Made by a program: the position numbers and the translations under genes. A model generated the notes under the pieces. That model made no database searches. It saw only the letters and a program-made list of their open reading frames with translations, and had not been told where the DNA came from. A DNA stretch of 64,000 nucleotides, taken from positions 62,001 to 126,000 of IMG/VR virus record IMGVR_UViG_3300028646_000003; one strand, written 5' to 3'. This DNA comes from a virus. This document shows positions 9,801-16,860 of this stretch, in pieces. Each line of letters starts with the position of its first letter. The stretch's first letter is position 1.

Positions 9801-10193
9801 ATAAGTTGATTGTACTAAAACTGGTGATTTAACTATGTCTGTACTACCTGCATGAAGCATAAGATAAGCTAACTTTTCCAAAGGAATTCCTGTTGGTTTC
9901 GGCTTGAATCCGATATTTACTCCACCTACAGCAATTGTTGAAGGTTCTTGATTTGTGTACAAAATACTTCCACCACTGCCTCCTGAACCACCATTAAATA
10001 TTTCCCATATATTTAAATCATCTTTTATATAATAATATTGTTTATCATTAGTTACATATACTAATAAACCAAGATGTCTTTGAATTATTGGCATAGCTTG
10101 TAAATCAGCATATGTATCAACCACTGTACGTAAATCGACTGGTTGTTGTGAACCTAATAAAAACCCACTCGCTATTGGAATTCCACTTGCCAT
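6840..10193 (-). CDS. giant Ig-like repeat protein (virion appendage)
   Basis: 1117 aa. Residues about 1-75 are an attachment part with a Gly/Ser hinge ('GGSGGSGGS') and the motif 'IAVGGVNIG', also present in the next gene. At least seven tandem repeats of about 95-100 residues follow. Each has the pattern P-x-[VI]-x2-S...'LSEITF-[DGP]-[VI]-[SN]', a 'YT-[VI]-[ST]-[IV]' strand and the signature 'NNGD-[GN]-I'. An eighth, degenerate copy and a C-terminal cap follow. This resembles Big_5/SbsA-type Ig-like domains. A long stalk or surface adhesin on the phage tail is likely. It is part of the 5138-10193 operon. Confidence 0.75.
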   Translation of the reverse strand: MASGIPIASGFLLGSQQPVDLRTVVDTYADLQAMPIIQRHLGLLVYVTNDKQYYYIKDDLNIWEIFNGGSGGSGGSILYTNQEPSTIAVGGVNIGFKPKPTGIPLEKLAYLMLHAGSTDIVKSPVLVQSTYDGQSNIPVDLEYIAFDITNDINTVLKDITKVTSNPSGAIKDVTLVGTKLYVYLNPLNTGTIYDVKLDLGVILNEGDDETSFGEAQNDLALICSFETAWLSYPISPTVLPSSMDGVIDQPLSLSEITFDVNDTFNLTLDSVSSVISSPTNIINTVTLVGNTIHVGLHNLANLTNYTVTVNPNTVENNGDNITTARTSPNTNTVSCTFKTIAPDISKPVILQSSMNGLTEQNIYTTEITFPVSNAIAMTLKDGTQATISSSGVSATIGTATLDGLNVLHIPILTSKLEYSTTYTISILANIVENHGDGINNLNSATNTNSVTTSFSTTTKPKPQNPIINQSAINNTNVVSVNLSEITFQISNDFNLSLADATKITCNKTGVIGTPTLNLATKTIHIPIISTLAYYTSYTITLQSGLIVNNGDNVDTFGTSPNASISASFITEPTLVTPPIVQNSSINGLSNQSRTLTEVVFPISNFIGTTIKDSTKITCDHAVIGTPTISGSAIHIPIVTTLDFLTTYSISINASAIQNNGDGISALSNNPNTNSVTCTFTTIDRPVVSAPTILQSNLNNATNQLTTLSEITFDVSNAIGLTLVNGLKVTSNPSGIIGTATLIGNAIHVPLSGLNTGTTYTVSILAGIVQNNGDNITTSGSTLNSNTITATFKTKAGNVSQPIVQQSSSNGLTNQQITLSEITFGVSNAIGTTLKDGSRVSISPSGTVGIATLSSNTLHIPLSNITYSTTYSVSVLDGIVTNNGDGINSSGTADNTNTVTASFTTRAILSAPSLTASTSTSYPENTTQIIYTINQSSCTLLDTSKIVVTGANKGTVSISGNQLIIPIGGMVSGNTVTVNISSGAIANSDGVSNGALSDYTFSITDASIALPAHDFELTIPWSVGIMSLNLISVTGYSPSNVLNATNYTTQKIQVYFVGVKADLDSGIPEKNERIPMRDYESSATNNTYVGKWYMSSLNVIKFLSAPLTDIKIKIIKLI

Positions 10194-10213
10194 ATATTTT
10201 CACATCCTTTCTA

Positions 10214-11107
10214 TTAGAATATATAAGTTATTGTAAAACTCGTTTGACTTGTAGGCATACTCAAGGTGTATATGTTATAAGGTATTGATTTTCCATCAAG
10301 CATTGTAAAATTTGAAGTTGTTTTTGTAAAAGCTGATAACATTTCAAAATTATTAGGATCTTTGATTGAAGTCAAACTACCATATGAGGTTGGAAATACG
10401 AAACAAAATCTACTATTTGAAATATTATAAGATAAACTTTGACTTGCTTTTGTTACTAATTTTTTAATCATACCTTTCACATCTGCTTCAGTAGGATTTA
10501 TTACATCAACATTACCTATGTACATTGGATAAATATAGTTAAAACTTAAATTACTTGAAACCGTATTTGGCTTACTATCATAGACCTTTATCATATAAGT
10601 TGTATTACTATTTATTCCCGTAGAATCAACATAACTTTCACTTAAAGAAGGATTATCTTTTGAATTAACTAAACTTCCATTCTTATAATATTCTATCTTT
10701 GTAATATCATTAGATTTTTTAGTCATTGTTGCATTTAATTGAATACTAGCCAAATTTGTACCTAGTTCTTGTATTGTTGAAACTGTAGTTCCTAAGTTTG
10801 CAGTCGGTGCAATATACGGGTATAATAAACCATCTAACATCTCTTGAATTGTTTTTTCTTCCACAAAATTTGTTCCTACTGAAAATCCACCAACAGCAAT
10901 TGACATAGGATTTGAGTTCTGATAAGTTACATTTCCTCCACCACCACTTATTGGAATCCATTTCTTCCGTAACTCATTCCAAGAATATAATTCAGGATTG
11001 TTTGTATTATCTTTTAAATATTCTAATATCTGTCCATGATAATCACCTTGTTTTGGAAGATTATTTGACCTAGACACACCTCCTGAAGACATCATTTTAA
11101 AGCTCAT
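10214..11107 (-). CDS. Ig-like appendage protein related to 6840-10193 N-terminus
   Basis: 297 aa. The N-terminal part has 'GDYHGQILEYLKDN', 'ELYSWNELRKKWIPI' and a Gly hinge followed by 'SIAVGGFSVG'. This matches the 'TIAVGGVNIG' segment of the giant repeat protein, so the two probably use the same docking site. Residues about 100-190 look like one Ig-like domain ('IEYYKNGSLVNSK', 'YMIKVYDS'). The gene is 20 nt upstream of 6840-10193. Function is inferred as tail appendage. Confidence 0.65.
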   Translation of the reverse strand: MSFKMMSSGGVSRSNNLPKQGDYHGQILEYLKDNTNNPELYSWNELRKKWIPISGGGGNVTYQNSNPMSIAVGGFSVGTNFVEEKTIQEMLDGLLYPYIAPTANLGTTVSTIQELGTNLASIQLNATMTKKSNDITKIEYYKNGSLVNSKDNPSLSESYVDSTGINSNTTYMIKVYDSKPNTVSSNLSFNYIYPMYIGNVDVINPTEADVKGMIKKLVTKASQSLSYNISNSRFCFVFPTSYGSLTSIKDPNNFEMLSAFTKTTSNFTMLDGKSIPYNIYTLSMPTSQTSFTITYIF

Positions 11108-11115
11108 AATATCAC

Positions 11116-12330
11116 CTACTTATTAGTTTTATATTGATATTCTAATTCATTTCTTTTTCTTGCAAAATCTCTAATTATTGTTAAATAATCTTGTATTGCT
11201 TGTCCGTCCATTACTAGTGAAATTTCTGTGTTATATAAATTATCCAAATTTGATAATTTAACTAATGGAATAGGAGAACTTTCTGAATTATCAGTTAAAA
11301 ATGATAAGGTAATACTTTGTTGATTATTGAGTTGTAATTCTGCACTCTTTATACTTCTATCATAACTATCATATGTAACTATAAAATTACAATCGTTAGT
11401 ATTTACAGGTGCATCATCAAGTGTATGAGAATTTGATAATTCAAAAATATTTTGTTGTAATTGTGTAGCCATTACAGATGCAACAGAAAAATCTGTTAAT
11501 TCCCCTGTTAATATTTGGTTATTTATAAATTGTGGATAAACGAAATTTAGTTCATATTCTTCATTTACTTTTGTGTATAATAGTTCTTTAGAAACCCCTA
11601 ATATATCACTTAAATATGTACATTTTAAGTTTGTAGTGGTTTTATATGTCTTTATTGGAATTCCATCTTTTTTGATATATATCTCTGTGTTCATAGGTAG
11701 TAGCTTTGAGAATATTATTAAATTATCTATAACAAATGCTTTAGGTAAAGCAGTTCCCCAAATAGGAAATGTATTTTTAATTGTTATTACATTTGTATTA
11801 TTTCCTGTGATTTCTGTTTTACTATTAGATACTGCGTCGGCTATAGCTCCAACACTTGACTCGTCTCTTGATTGTATTTCTGTTTCTGCCAAAACATAAT
11901 TATTACTAATAGTTAATATATTATTGTAAGTTGTAATTGCACTAACATAATCACTTGCTTTAGCTGAAACTAATATAAACTTTAATAATTTATTAGACGA
12001 GAATTTCAATTCAATATTTTGAGTAATTGGTTTACTACTTAATATCTCTCTTGAAGTCAATCCGATTAATTCACTAAGCCAAATAGCTTTGTCTGGTGTA
12101 GTTCCTACTGAAAATGAACCTAATGATACATTATCAATTAATACTTCTATTGTTTCTCCTGAAGTAAAACCATTCATAGATGTAATCAGTAAATCCACTA
12201 AGTAATCTACAGGAAAATTACTATCGAAAATAGGAAAGTTTTCTTGGATAGAGATAGAACTTGTTCCGTTATTAAGACAAATCAAACCTGTATTAGTTTG
12301 ACATTCTGTAATTGTAGTTACTGTCGCCAT
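11116..12330 (-). CDS. structural protein with internal duplication
   Basis: 404 aa, no recognised family. Residues about 25-115 and 185-280 are diverged copies of one domain: 'ISIQENFPIFDSNFPVDYLV' is echoed by 'ITIKNTFPIWGTALPKAFVI', and 'WLSELIGLTSREIL' by 'YLSDILGVSKELL'. A central Ser/Asn linker joins them and the C-terminus is helical. It starts the minus-strand appendage operon that continues to 5138. A baseplate or neck-appendage adaptor is possible. Confidence 0.6.
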   Translation of the reverse strand: MATVTTITECQTNTGLICLNNGTSSISIQENFPIFDSNFPVDYLVDLLITSMNGFTSGETIEVLIDNVSLGSFSVGTTPDKAIWLSELIGLTSREILSSKPITQNIELKFSSNKLLKFILVSAKASDYVSAITTYNNILTISNNYVLAETEIQSRDESSVGAIADAVSNSKTEITGNNTNVITIKNTFPIWGTALPKAFVIDNLIIFSKLLPMNTEIYIKKDGIPIKTYKTTTNLKCTYLSDILGVSKELLYTKVNEEYELNFVYPQFINNQILTGELTDFSVASVMATQLQQNIFELSNSHTLDDAPVNTNDCNFIVTYDSYDRSIKSAELQLNNQQSITLSFLTDNSESSPIPLVKLSNLDNLYNTEISLVMDGQAIQDYLTIIRDFARKRNELEYQYKTNK

Positions 12331-12544
12331 TTATATCTCCCCTTTCATGTTTTATGATTTTTAATTCCATGAGTATCTACGTATCATATTCACAAAATTA
12401 TCTTTAAAAATCTATTAATAATTAACTGTTTAATAGACTTTAGTAAAATAATTCAGATTTAAGAATAAGGCTATCACTTACTTACAAAGATTGGAACTTT
12501 ACACAAAACAAATGTTTTATATTAATATTGATTGTTATTTGATA

Positions 12545-12578
12545 AATAGAGACTAGAATTTTATTTTCTAATCTCTAT
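12545..12578 (-). terminator. probable terminator after GIY-YIG gene
   Basis: Minus-strand hairpin AGAGATTAGAA / TTCTAGTCTCT with a short U-rich tail, just past the stop of gene 12597-12899. The 12331-12596 gap otherwise shows only A+T-rich sequence. Confidence 0.5.
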
Positions 12579-12596
12579 CATTTTGTATATTTCATT

Positions 12597-12899
12597 TCAA
12601 TTGTATCTTTCTAAATCAATCATTCCTAATCTATTCAACAAGAAACTTTCCTCAGTAAGAAACCATTCATTAGTCACTTTCCGACTAGACATTATTTGAT
12701 GGATTATTTTCTCAAGCTTTAAATAAGATTTACACTCTATAATTCTATATAAAGAAAGTTTATCTAAATTACCATTGAACTTAAATGAACTCTTTATTTG
12801 ATTTATTCTCTTTTCTATATTTTTGCTACAGCCAATTTTTATGTATAATTTATTATTTAAACTTTGGTTTTCATTCTTTAAAATATATACTCCACTCAT
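12597..12899 (-). CDS. small GIY-YIG/T5orf172-type nuclease
   Basis: 100 aa. It starts 'MSGVYILKN' and continues 'LYIKIGCSKNIEKRINQI', the G-x-Y / x-K-I-G pattern of the T5orf172 (Mug113) branch of the GIY-YIG superfamily. The later 'KLEKIIHQIM' and 'NEWFL' match the helix and the N-E-W-F motif of that branch. It is a stand-alone domain between an appendage operon and a replication-like gene, typical of phage mobile or accessory nucleases. The stop is TGA. Confidence 0.75.
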   Translation of the reverse strand: MSGVYILKNENQSLNNKLYIKIGCSKNIEKRINQIKSSFKFNGNLDKLSLYRIIECKSYLKLEKIIHQIMSSRKVTNEWFLTEESFLLNRLGMIDLERYN

Positions 12900-12941
12900 T
12901 TAAATGCCCCTTATTTAATTTATTTTGTCTCTAACCTTCAA

Positions 12942-13050
12942 TTTATGAAAATAGTATAAATAGAGAATTGAGTTGTTATACTAAAAGCATAAATTGACAT
13001 TTCAAGATAAAGCTATTTTCATAAATCAACGTTTCAATTGTTATACTAAA
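12942..13050. repeat. inverted and direct repeats next to winged-helix gene
   Basis: A perfect 13-bp inverted repeat (TTTATGAAAATAG at 12942-12954, complement at 13013-13025) encloses one copy of TTGTTATACTAAA (12973-12985). A second direct copy lies just outside (13038-13050). The 12900-13141 gap has no gene. The repeats could be operators or iteron-like sites for the adjacent protein 13142-14038, or a leader hairpin for gene 12597. Confidence 0.55.
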
Positions 13051-13141
13051 TTCATAACCCAGTAAAGTGTAACAATAAGACTAACTAACAAGATATACTA
13101 AGAAGAAGAAAGACTAATAAGAAGATGAATTTACAGTTTCG

Positions 13142-14038
13142 CTAAAGCTCACTGGAGTTTTTCTCTTTTTCTTCAGAGTTTAGTTCTTTATATTCTTCTT
13201 TTATTAATTTTAGTTCTTCTATCTCTATAGGATTAATACTAGCTTTCTTTTCTAAGTCATTTATTTTTTGTTTCAATGATCTTTTGAGATTACCCTTATC
13301 TTTTAGTCTTCTACTTATATTGTAATATCCATGTTCTTGTCTTTCTTTTTGTAGTCTTTGTAAGAGTATTTCTTCATTCCCTACTCTTGTATAGAACATC
13401 TTACCGTTCTTTACTTTTCCATCAGCTAATACCTTATAACCTGCATAATCAAATATGAATATATCTAAGTCTTTGAGGATATTTATATATTTCAATACTG
13501 TCTTTTCTGCTATATTCACACTATCAGATATATTAAGTAGTGACGGGAAGCATAGTAAGTAATCTTCACATTGTTCATTATTGTTTATACAACTACAAAT
13601 ATATGTATATGTACTCAATAGCGAATATGTATCTATTTTATTTTCATTACTATATTTTATAATTTGTTTTATGTCATTATCAATAAGCATTGTAAAACTA
13701 TCAGTCATATCATGATATAATTCAGCAAATATTAAATCTGTTTTACTTATAGAATCAATATCCACAATTTCCTCATTATCTAAAAATATATTGTCATGAT
13801 AGAAGAACAATTCTTCATCTCCAAACATCTTTAGTATCTTTTTAACTTCATTCTGACTATATGTGTTTTTAGCACCTATGTTTAATATGTCATATAACCA
13901 TTTTAGTGTAAATATACACACATCTTTTCCGTTCCTAGTCATTAATAATATTGTTGCTATTGTTAATTCTTTTGAGTTCAAATCAAAGTCTCCTTTAATA
14001 AAGTCGTTAGGTATCTTAGTGAATTTTTCTTTCATCAT
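13142..14038 (-). CDS. winged-helix protein, replication-initiator-like
   Basis: 298 aa. The N-terminus 'FTKIPNDFIKGDFDLNSKEL' recalls the winged-helix start of RepA_N-type plasmid and phage initiators (K-I-P-x2-[FL]). A second helix-turn-helix lies near residues 165-200 ('SVNIAEKTVLKYINILKDLD'). The C-terminal third is highly charged and probably coiled coil. Repeats at 12942-13050 lie just downstream, as sometimes seen with initiators. A transcription-factor role is equally possible. Two ATGs (14038, 14035) follow an AGAAGGA site. Confidence 0.5.
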   Translation of the reverse strand: MMKEKFTKIPNDFIKGDFDLNSKELTIATILLMTRNGKDVCIFTLKWLYDILNIGAKNTYSQNEVKKILKMFGDEELFFYHDNIFLDNEEIVDIDSISKTDLIFAELYHDMTDSFTMLIDNDIKQIIKYSNENKIDTYSLLSTYTYICSCINNNEQCEDYLLCFPSLLNISDSVNIAEKTVLKYINILKDLDIFIFDYAGYKVLADGKVKNGKMFYTRVGNEEILLQRLQKERQEHGYYNISRRLKDKGNLKRSLKQKINDLEKKASINPIEIEELKLIKEEYKELNSEEKEKNSSEL

Positions 14039-14072
14039 AAATTAAATTCCTTCTTTCATCATAATATTTTAT

Positions 14073-14255
14073 TTATCTATTTCTATTCATCCACAAGTTA
14101 TAAGCTTGTTCAGTTTCATCTTTATAAAATTTATTCCATACCATTTTTGTTTGTGGGTGTATACCTGTATCAATTGGCTTACATCCTTGACTAATATAAA
14201 ATGAAACTTGATCTATATTATATAAATACATTACTTTTCTTTCTTGATTATTCAT
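14073..14255 (-). CDS. 60-aa protein downstream of antirepressor
   Basis: 60 aa. 'VMYLYNIDQVSFYISQGCKP' followed by 'WNKFYKDETEQAYNLW' resembles the short DUF5659-like pattern (start, G-rich turn, aromatic end) seen in many clostridial phage genes. It lies directly after the antirepressor 14316-15146. The second antirepressor (39715-40686) is also followed by a similar-sized 'MNNQ' protein (39501-39677). Function unknown. Confidence 0.55.
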   Translation of the reverse strand: MNNQERKVMYLYNIDQVSFYISQGCKPIDTGIHPQTKMVWNKFYKDETEQAYNLWMNRNR

Positions 14256-14315
14256 AATAAATCTCTCCTTAAAATTAGGAGGAAATTAATCCTCCATTTT
14301 TTATAATTTGTTTTA

Positions 14316-15146
14316 TTAGCAAAATTCTTTTCTTAACTTTTCAACAAAGTAAATTTGACCTTTACCATTTACAAGGCTTTGAATACTTGTCTTAGTTCCA
14401 TAAGGAGTTTTATATGTATTCTCTTTTACTTCAAAATAATCCATATATTTTTGATAAGGTTCATTATTGTATCTTAGATATCCATTATCTCTGAACCACT
14501 CAAACAATTTATTTCTTCCAATATTTATTTTTTCATCCTTAATTACTTTTGCAAATTGTGCCATAGTTATAGAATTAGCAGATTCGCTTACTTGTGTGGC
14601 AAATTCAACCATAGGCTTATTTTCTTCTAATTCTTTCTGTAATGGTGCAACTGCTTCTTTAACTTCTAATTCAGTAAGTTGTTTTGATGCTAATATTCCT
14701 TCTTGTCCACCTTGGTATATTGATAATAATAAATTTGCCTTTAATTGTTCATCTGAATTTATAATTTGTCTCATGGCAAAATATTCTCTTCTTAATTGCT
14801 TTCTAATATCTTTAGCTTTTTCTGTTTTCATAAATCCAGTTAATAACATATACCCTTGTTCAGATAATAAATAGCAATATTTTTGTCTGTTACTAGTAAT
14901 AAAGCCTAAACCGACAGCTTCGGTTTTAAAATTTTCATCACATAAATCAAGTAAATCTATACCTATTTCAAATTCTTCAATATTTTGAGTTATTAAATCT
15001 TGTATATCATTATTTCTAACTCCATGAATTTCTGATATTGTCTTAGCTAGCATTACTTTTTGATTTTCTCCAAATCCACCTTCAATTATAGGAATGTTAA
15101 CTCCCATAAAATTTTGTTCTCCATTGATTGTTAATTGATTTTTCAT
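14316..15146 (-). CDS. phage antirepressor, ORF6N plus KilAC
   Basis: About 276 aa from the ATG at 15146, which follows GAAGGAAT; the frame extends upstream to 15194 but without a ribosome site. Residues 1-110 look like an ORF6N/Bro-type domain ('LITQNIEEFEIGIDLLDL', 'YCYLLSEQGYMLLTGFM'). The C-terminal part is a KilAC/ANT domain ('NIGRNKLFEWFRDNGYLRYN', 'NEPYQKYMDYFEV'). Such proteins usually inactivate the repressor during induction. The KilAC part is clearly paralogous to that of gene 39715-40686. Confidence 0.85.
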   Translation of the reverse strand: MKNQLTINGEQNFMGVNIPIIEGGFGENQKVMLAKTISEIHGVRNNDIQDLITQNIEEFEIGIDLLDLCDENFKTEAVGLGFITSNRQKYCYLLSEQGYMLLTGFMKTEKAKDIRKQLRREYFAMRQIINSDEQLKANLLLSIYQGGQEGILASKQLTELEVKEAVAPLQKELEENKPMVEFATQVSESANSITMAQFAKVIKDEKINIGRNKLFEWFRDNGYLRYNNEPYQKYMDYFEVKENTYKTPYGTKTSIQSLVNGKGQIYFVEKLRKEFC

Positions 15147-15230
15147 TATAATATTCCTTCTTTCATCATATATTTTATTTTTAGTTACCTTCAATCTTTG
15201 AAAGCACCATGAAAATAAATTTGAACATAA

Positions 15231-15262
15231 TAAAAGAGACTAGAGAACTTGTCCCTAATCTC
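15231..15262 (-). terminator. terminator of lysis operon
   Basis: Minus-strand hairpin GAGATTAGGGA / TTCTCTAGTCTC followed by TTTTATT, directly after the holin stop codon. Confidence 0.8.
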
Positions 15263-15300
15263 AATTCAACTTAAAATCTTAATTCTAAATACTATTTAAT

Positions 15301-15546
15301 TTATTTTATTTCTTCTGTTTTAACTTCTTCTATAGTTTCAGTTGTTTTTGCATCTAAAATACCTTTAGTTGTTGGGTCAATTACAATACCTAAAATTGTT
15401 AATATGACTAATATTGTATTCATAATATCAGCCCAATTTGCAGGGAATATATTTATACCTAGTTGTTGTGTAAGTAATACTACTGCACTCACTAGCGATA
15501 CCCAAAATGCCTTGTTTTTTAATCTTGTTTTCATTGTTTCACTCAT
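15301..15546 (-). CDS. holin, phiLC3 family
   Basis: 81 aa. 'LKNKAFWVSLVSAVVLLTQQ' and 'IMNTILVILTILGIVIDP' form two membrane segments. They are followed by the family signature 'GIVIDPTTKG' and a charged tail ending KTEEIK. This matches phage phi-LC3 type holins (PF04531 pattern). It follows the amidase gene by about 70 nt, giving the usual endolysin-holin pair that ends the lysis operon at the 15231 terminator. It should form the pore that lets the endolysin reach the wall. Confidence 0.9.
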   Translation of the reverse strand: MSETMKTRLKNKAFWVSLVSAVVLLTQQLGINIFPANWADIMNTILVILTILGIVIDPTTKGILDAKTTETIEEVKTEEIK

Positions 15547-15615
15547 GATAAATTCCTCCTTAAATTTTGCCTTTTAAGTAGCATAACTTTATTTTATAAT
15601 TAATTTGTTTAAATT

Positions 15616-16557
15616 TTATAACTTAGTTGCAACACCATTACTAGCAAATTTATATCCATAAGCTGTAGTATCATGTATCATAACACCGTTTGAATAACAA
15701 CAATAGAATTTTCCACCATCATTTACCCAACCTGTTTGCATTGCTCCTGATATATTTAAATAATACCAATTAGAATCTATTTTTTGCCAACCAGTAAGCA
15801 TAGCACCATCTTCATTGCAGTAATACCACTTACTATCATTTTTATCAAATATCCACCCTGTTTTCATTTTGCCATCATTGTTTGAATCTGATAAATAATA
15901 CCACTTTCCTCCAGACTTTTTCCAATCATAGACCATATACCCTTCACTATCGAATAAATACCAATAGTTATCTATCTTTTCCCAACCGTCTTTTGTATAA
16001 GTTCCATCGGAATGTTTATACCACCATTTAGAATCTTGTAATATCCATTCTCCACCTGAAGTTGTGCTACCGTTAGAAACTTGTTCTTTAAAGTCATACC
16101 ATCTTGCCCATGAATTAGTACTAAAACAGTTTGGACAAATCTTATGGCTAGCATCATAATGCCTTACAACGTTATCAATACTGATACCATACTTACTCAT
16201 TAGATATCTCACTAAGTCTATTGTATTGTTTATAGTAGCGTCTGTAGGCATACTGTCAGAACCTATACACATTTCTATACCAACACTATTTTTATTTGAA
16301 ATCCCGTATTTTCCTCCACCATCACCCACTTGCCAACTGTAGAAATTATCTGTATCTATTATTTGAATGATATTATTGGAGTCTACAAAATAATCGGCAC
16401 TAGCTGATCTATCTCCACCTGCAAAATAATCATGATTGTTTTGTGCAGTAGAATTAGGTGAACCCGTATCATGTACCACTATGTATATTGGATTCGCACT
16501 TCTTGAAGACTTATTGTAATTGATAAATTGTTTTTGAATATCTAACATTTTATACAT
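15616..16557 (-). CDS. endolysin: N-acetylmuramoyl-L-alanine amidase with wall-binding repeats
   Basis: 313 aa. Residues about 1-150 are an amidase_2 domain with zinc ligands H29, H133 and C141 ('IVVHDTGSP', 'RHYDASHKICPN') and the 'GIEM' strand carrying E95. Residues about 170-300 hold five or six choline-binding-like repeats (W-x4-W-Y-Y / G-W-x4-W-Y-Y pattern, e.g. 'TGWQKIDSNWYYLN'). The enzyme cleaves the amide between MurNAc and L-Ala. The ATG at 16557 is only 2 nt from GGAAG; the ATG at 16548 has better spacing and may be the true start. It is followed by the holin. Confidence 0.92.
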   Translation of the reverse strand: MYKMLDIQKQFINYNKSSRSANPIYIVVHDTGSPNSTAQNNHDYFAGGDRSASADYFVDSNNIIQIIDTDNFYSWQVGDGGGKYGISNKNSVGIEMCIGSDSMPTDATINNTIDLVRYLMSKYGISIDNVVRHYDASHKICPNCFSTNSWARWYDFKEQVSNGSTTSGGEWILQDSKWWYKHSDGTYTKDGWEKIDNYWYLFDSEGYMVYDWKKSGGKWYYLSDSNNDGKMKTGWIFDKNDSKWYYCNEDGAMLTGWQKIDSNWYYLNISGAMQTGWVNDGGKFYCCYSNGVMIHDTTAYGYKFASNGVATKL

Positions 16558-16597
16558 CGCTTCCTTTTTTAAATTTAACTTTTAATTTTTGAATAAC

Positions 16598-16632
16598 AAA
16601 AAGACTCGAACAATTAACCCAAGTCTTTTAAA
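16598..16632 (-). terminator. intrinsic terminator upstream of lysis genes
   Basis: Minus-strand AAAAGACT / AGTCTTTTT stem with a T-run. Together with the terminator at 16761 it occupies the 16558-16860 gap, in which I see no gene. Confidence 0.65.
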
Positions 16633-16760
16633 ATTATTTTTCTTATTTGTGATTTTAATATCTACATTCAGAATTAAGAAATCATCATAGATTAGATTAC
16701 ATAACTTTTGTTCAGACAACTAAATTCCTTATAAAATTCTTATTTTATTTTATGTTAACA

Positions 16761-16787
16761 AAAAAGGACTATCAATTAAAATAGTCC
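16761..16787 (-). terminator. intrinsic terminator after SGNH tip protein
   Basis: Minus-strand stem AGGACTAT / ATAGTCCT followed by TTTTTGTT; closes the tail-tip operon. Confidence 0.85.
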
Positions 16788-16860
16788 TCCTAACATTGCT
16801 TTAATATTTAATTGCCAAATAATTAGTCTTACGAACCATATTATCCTATTGCGTATATTA

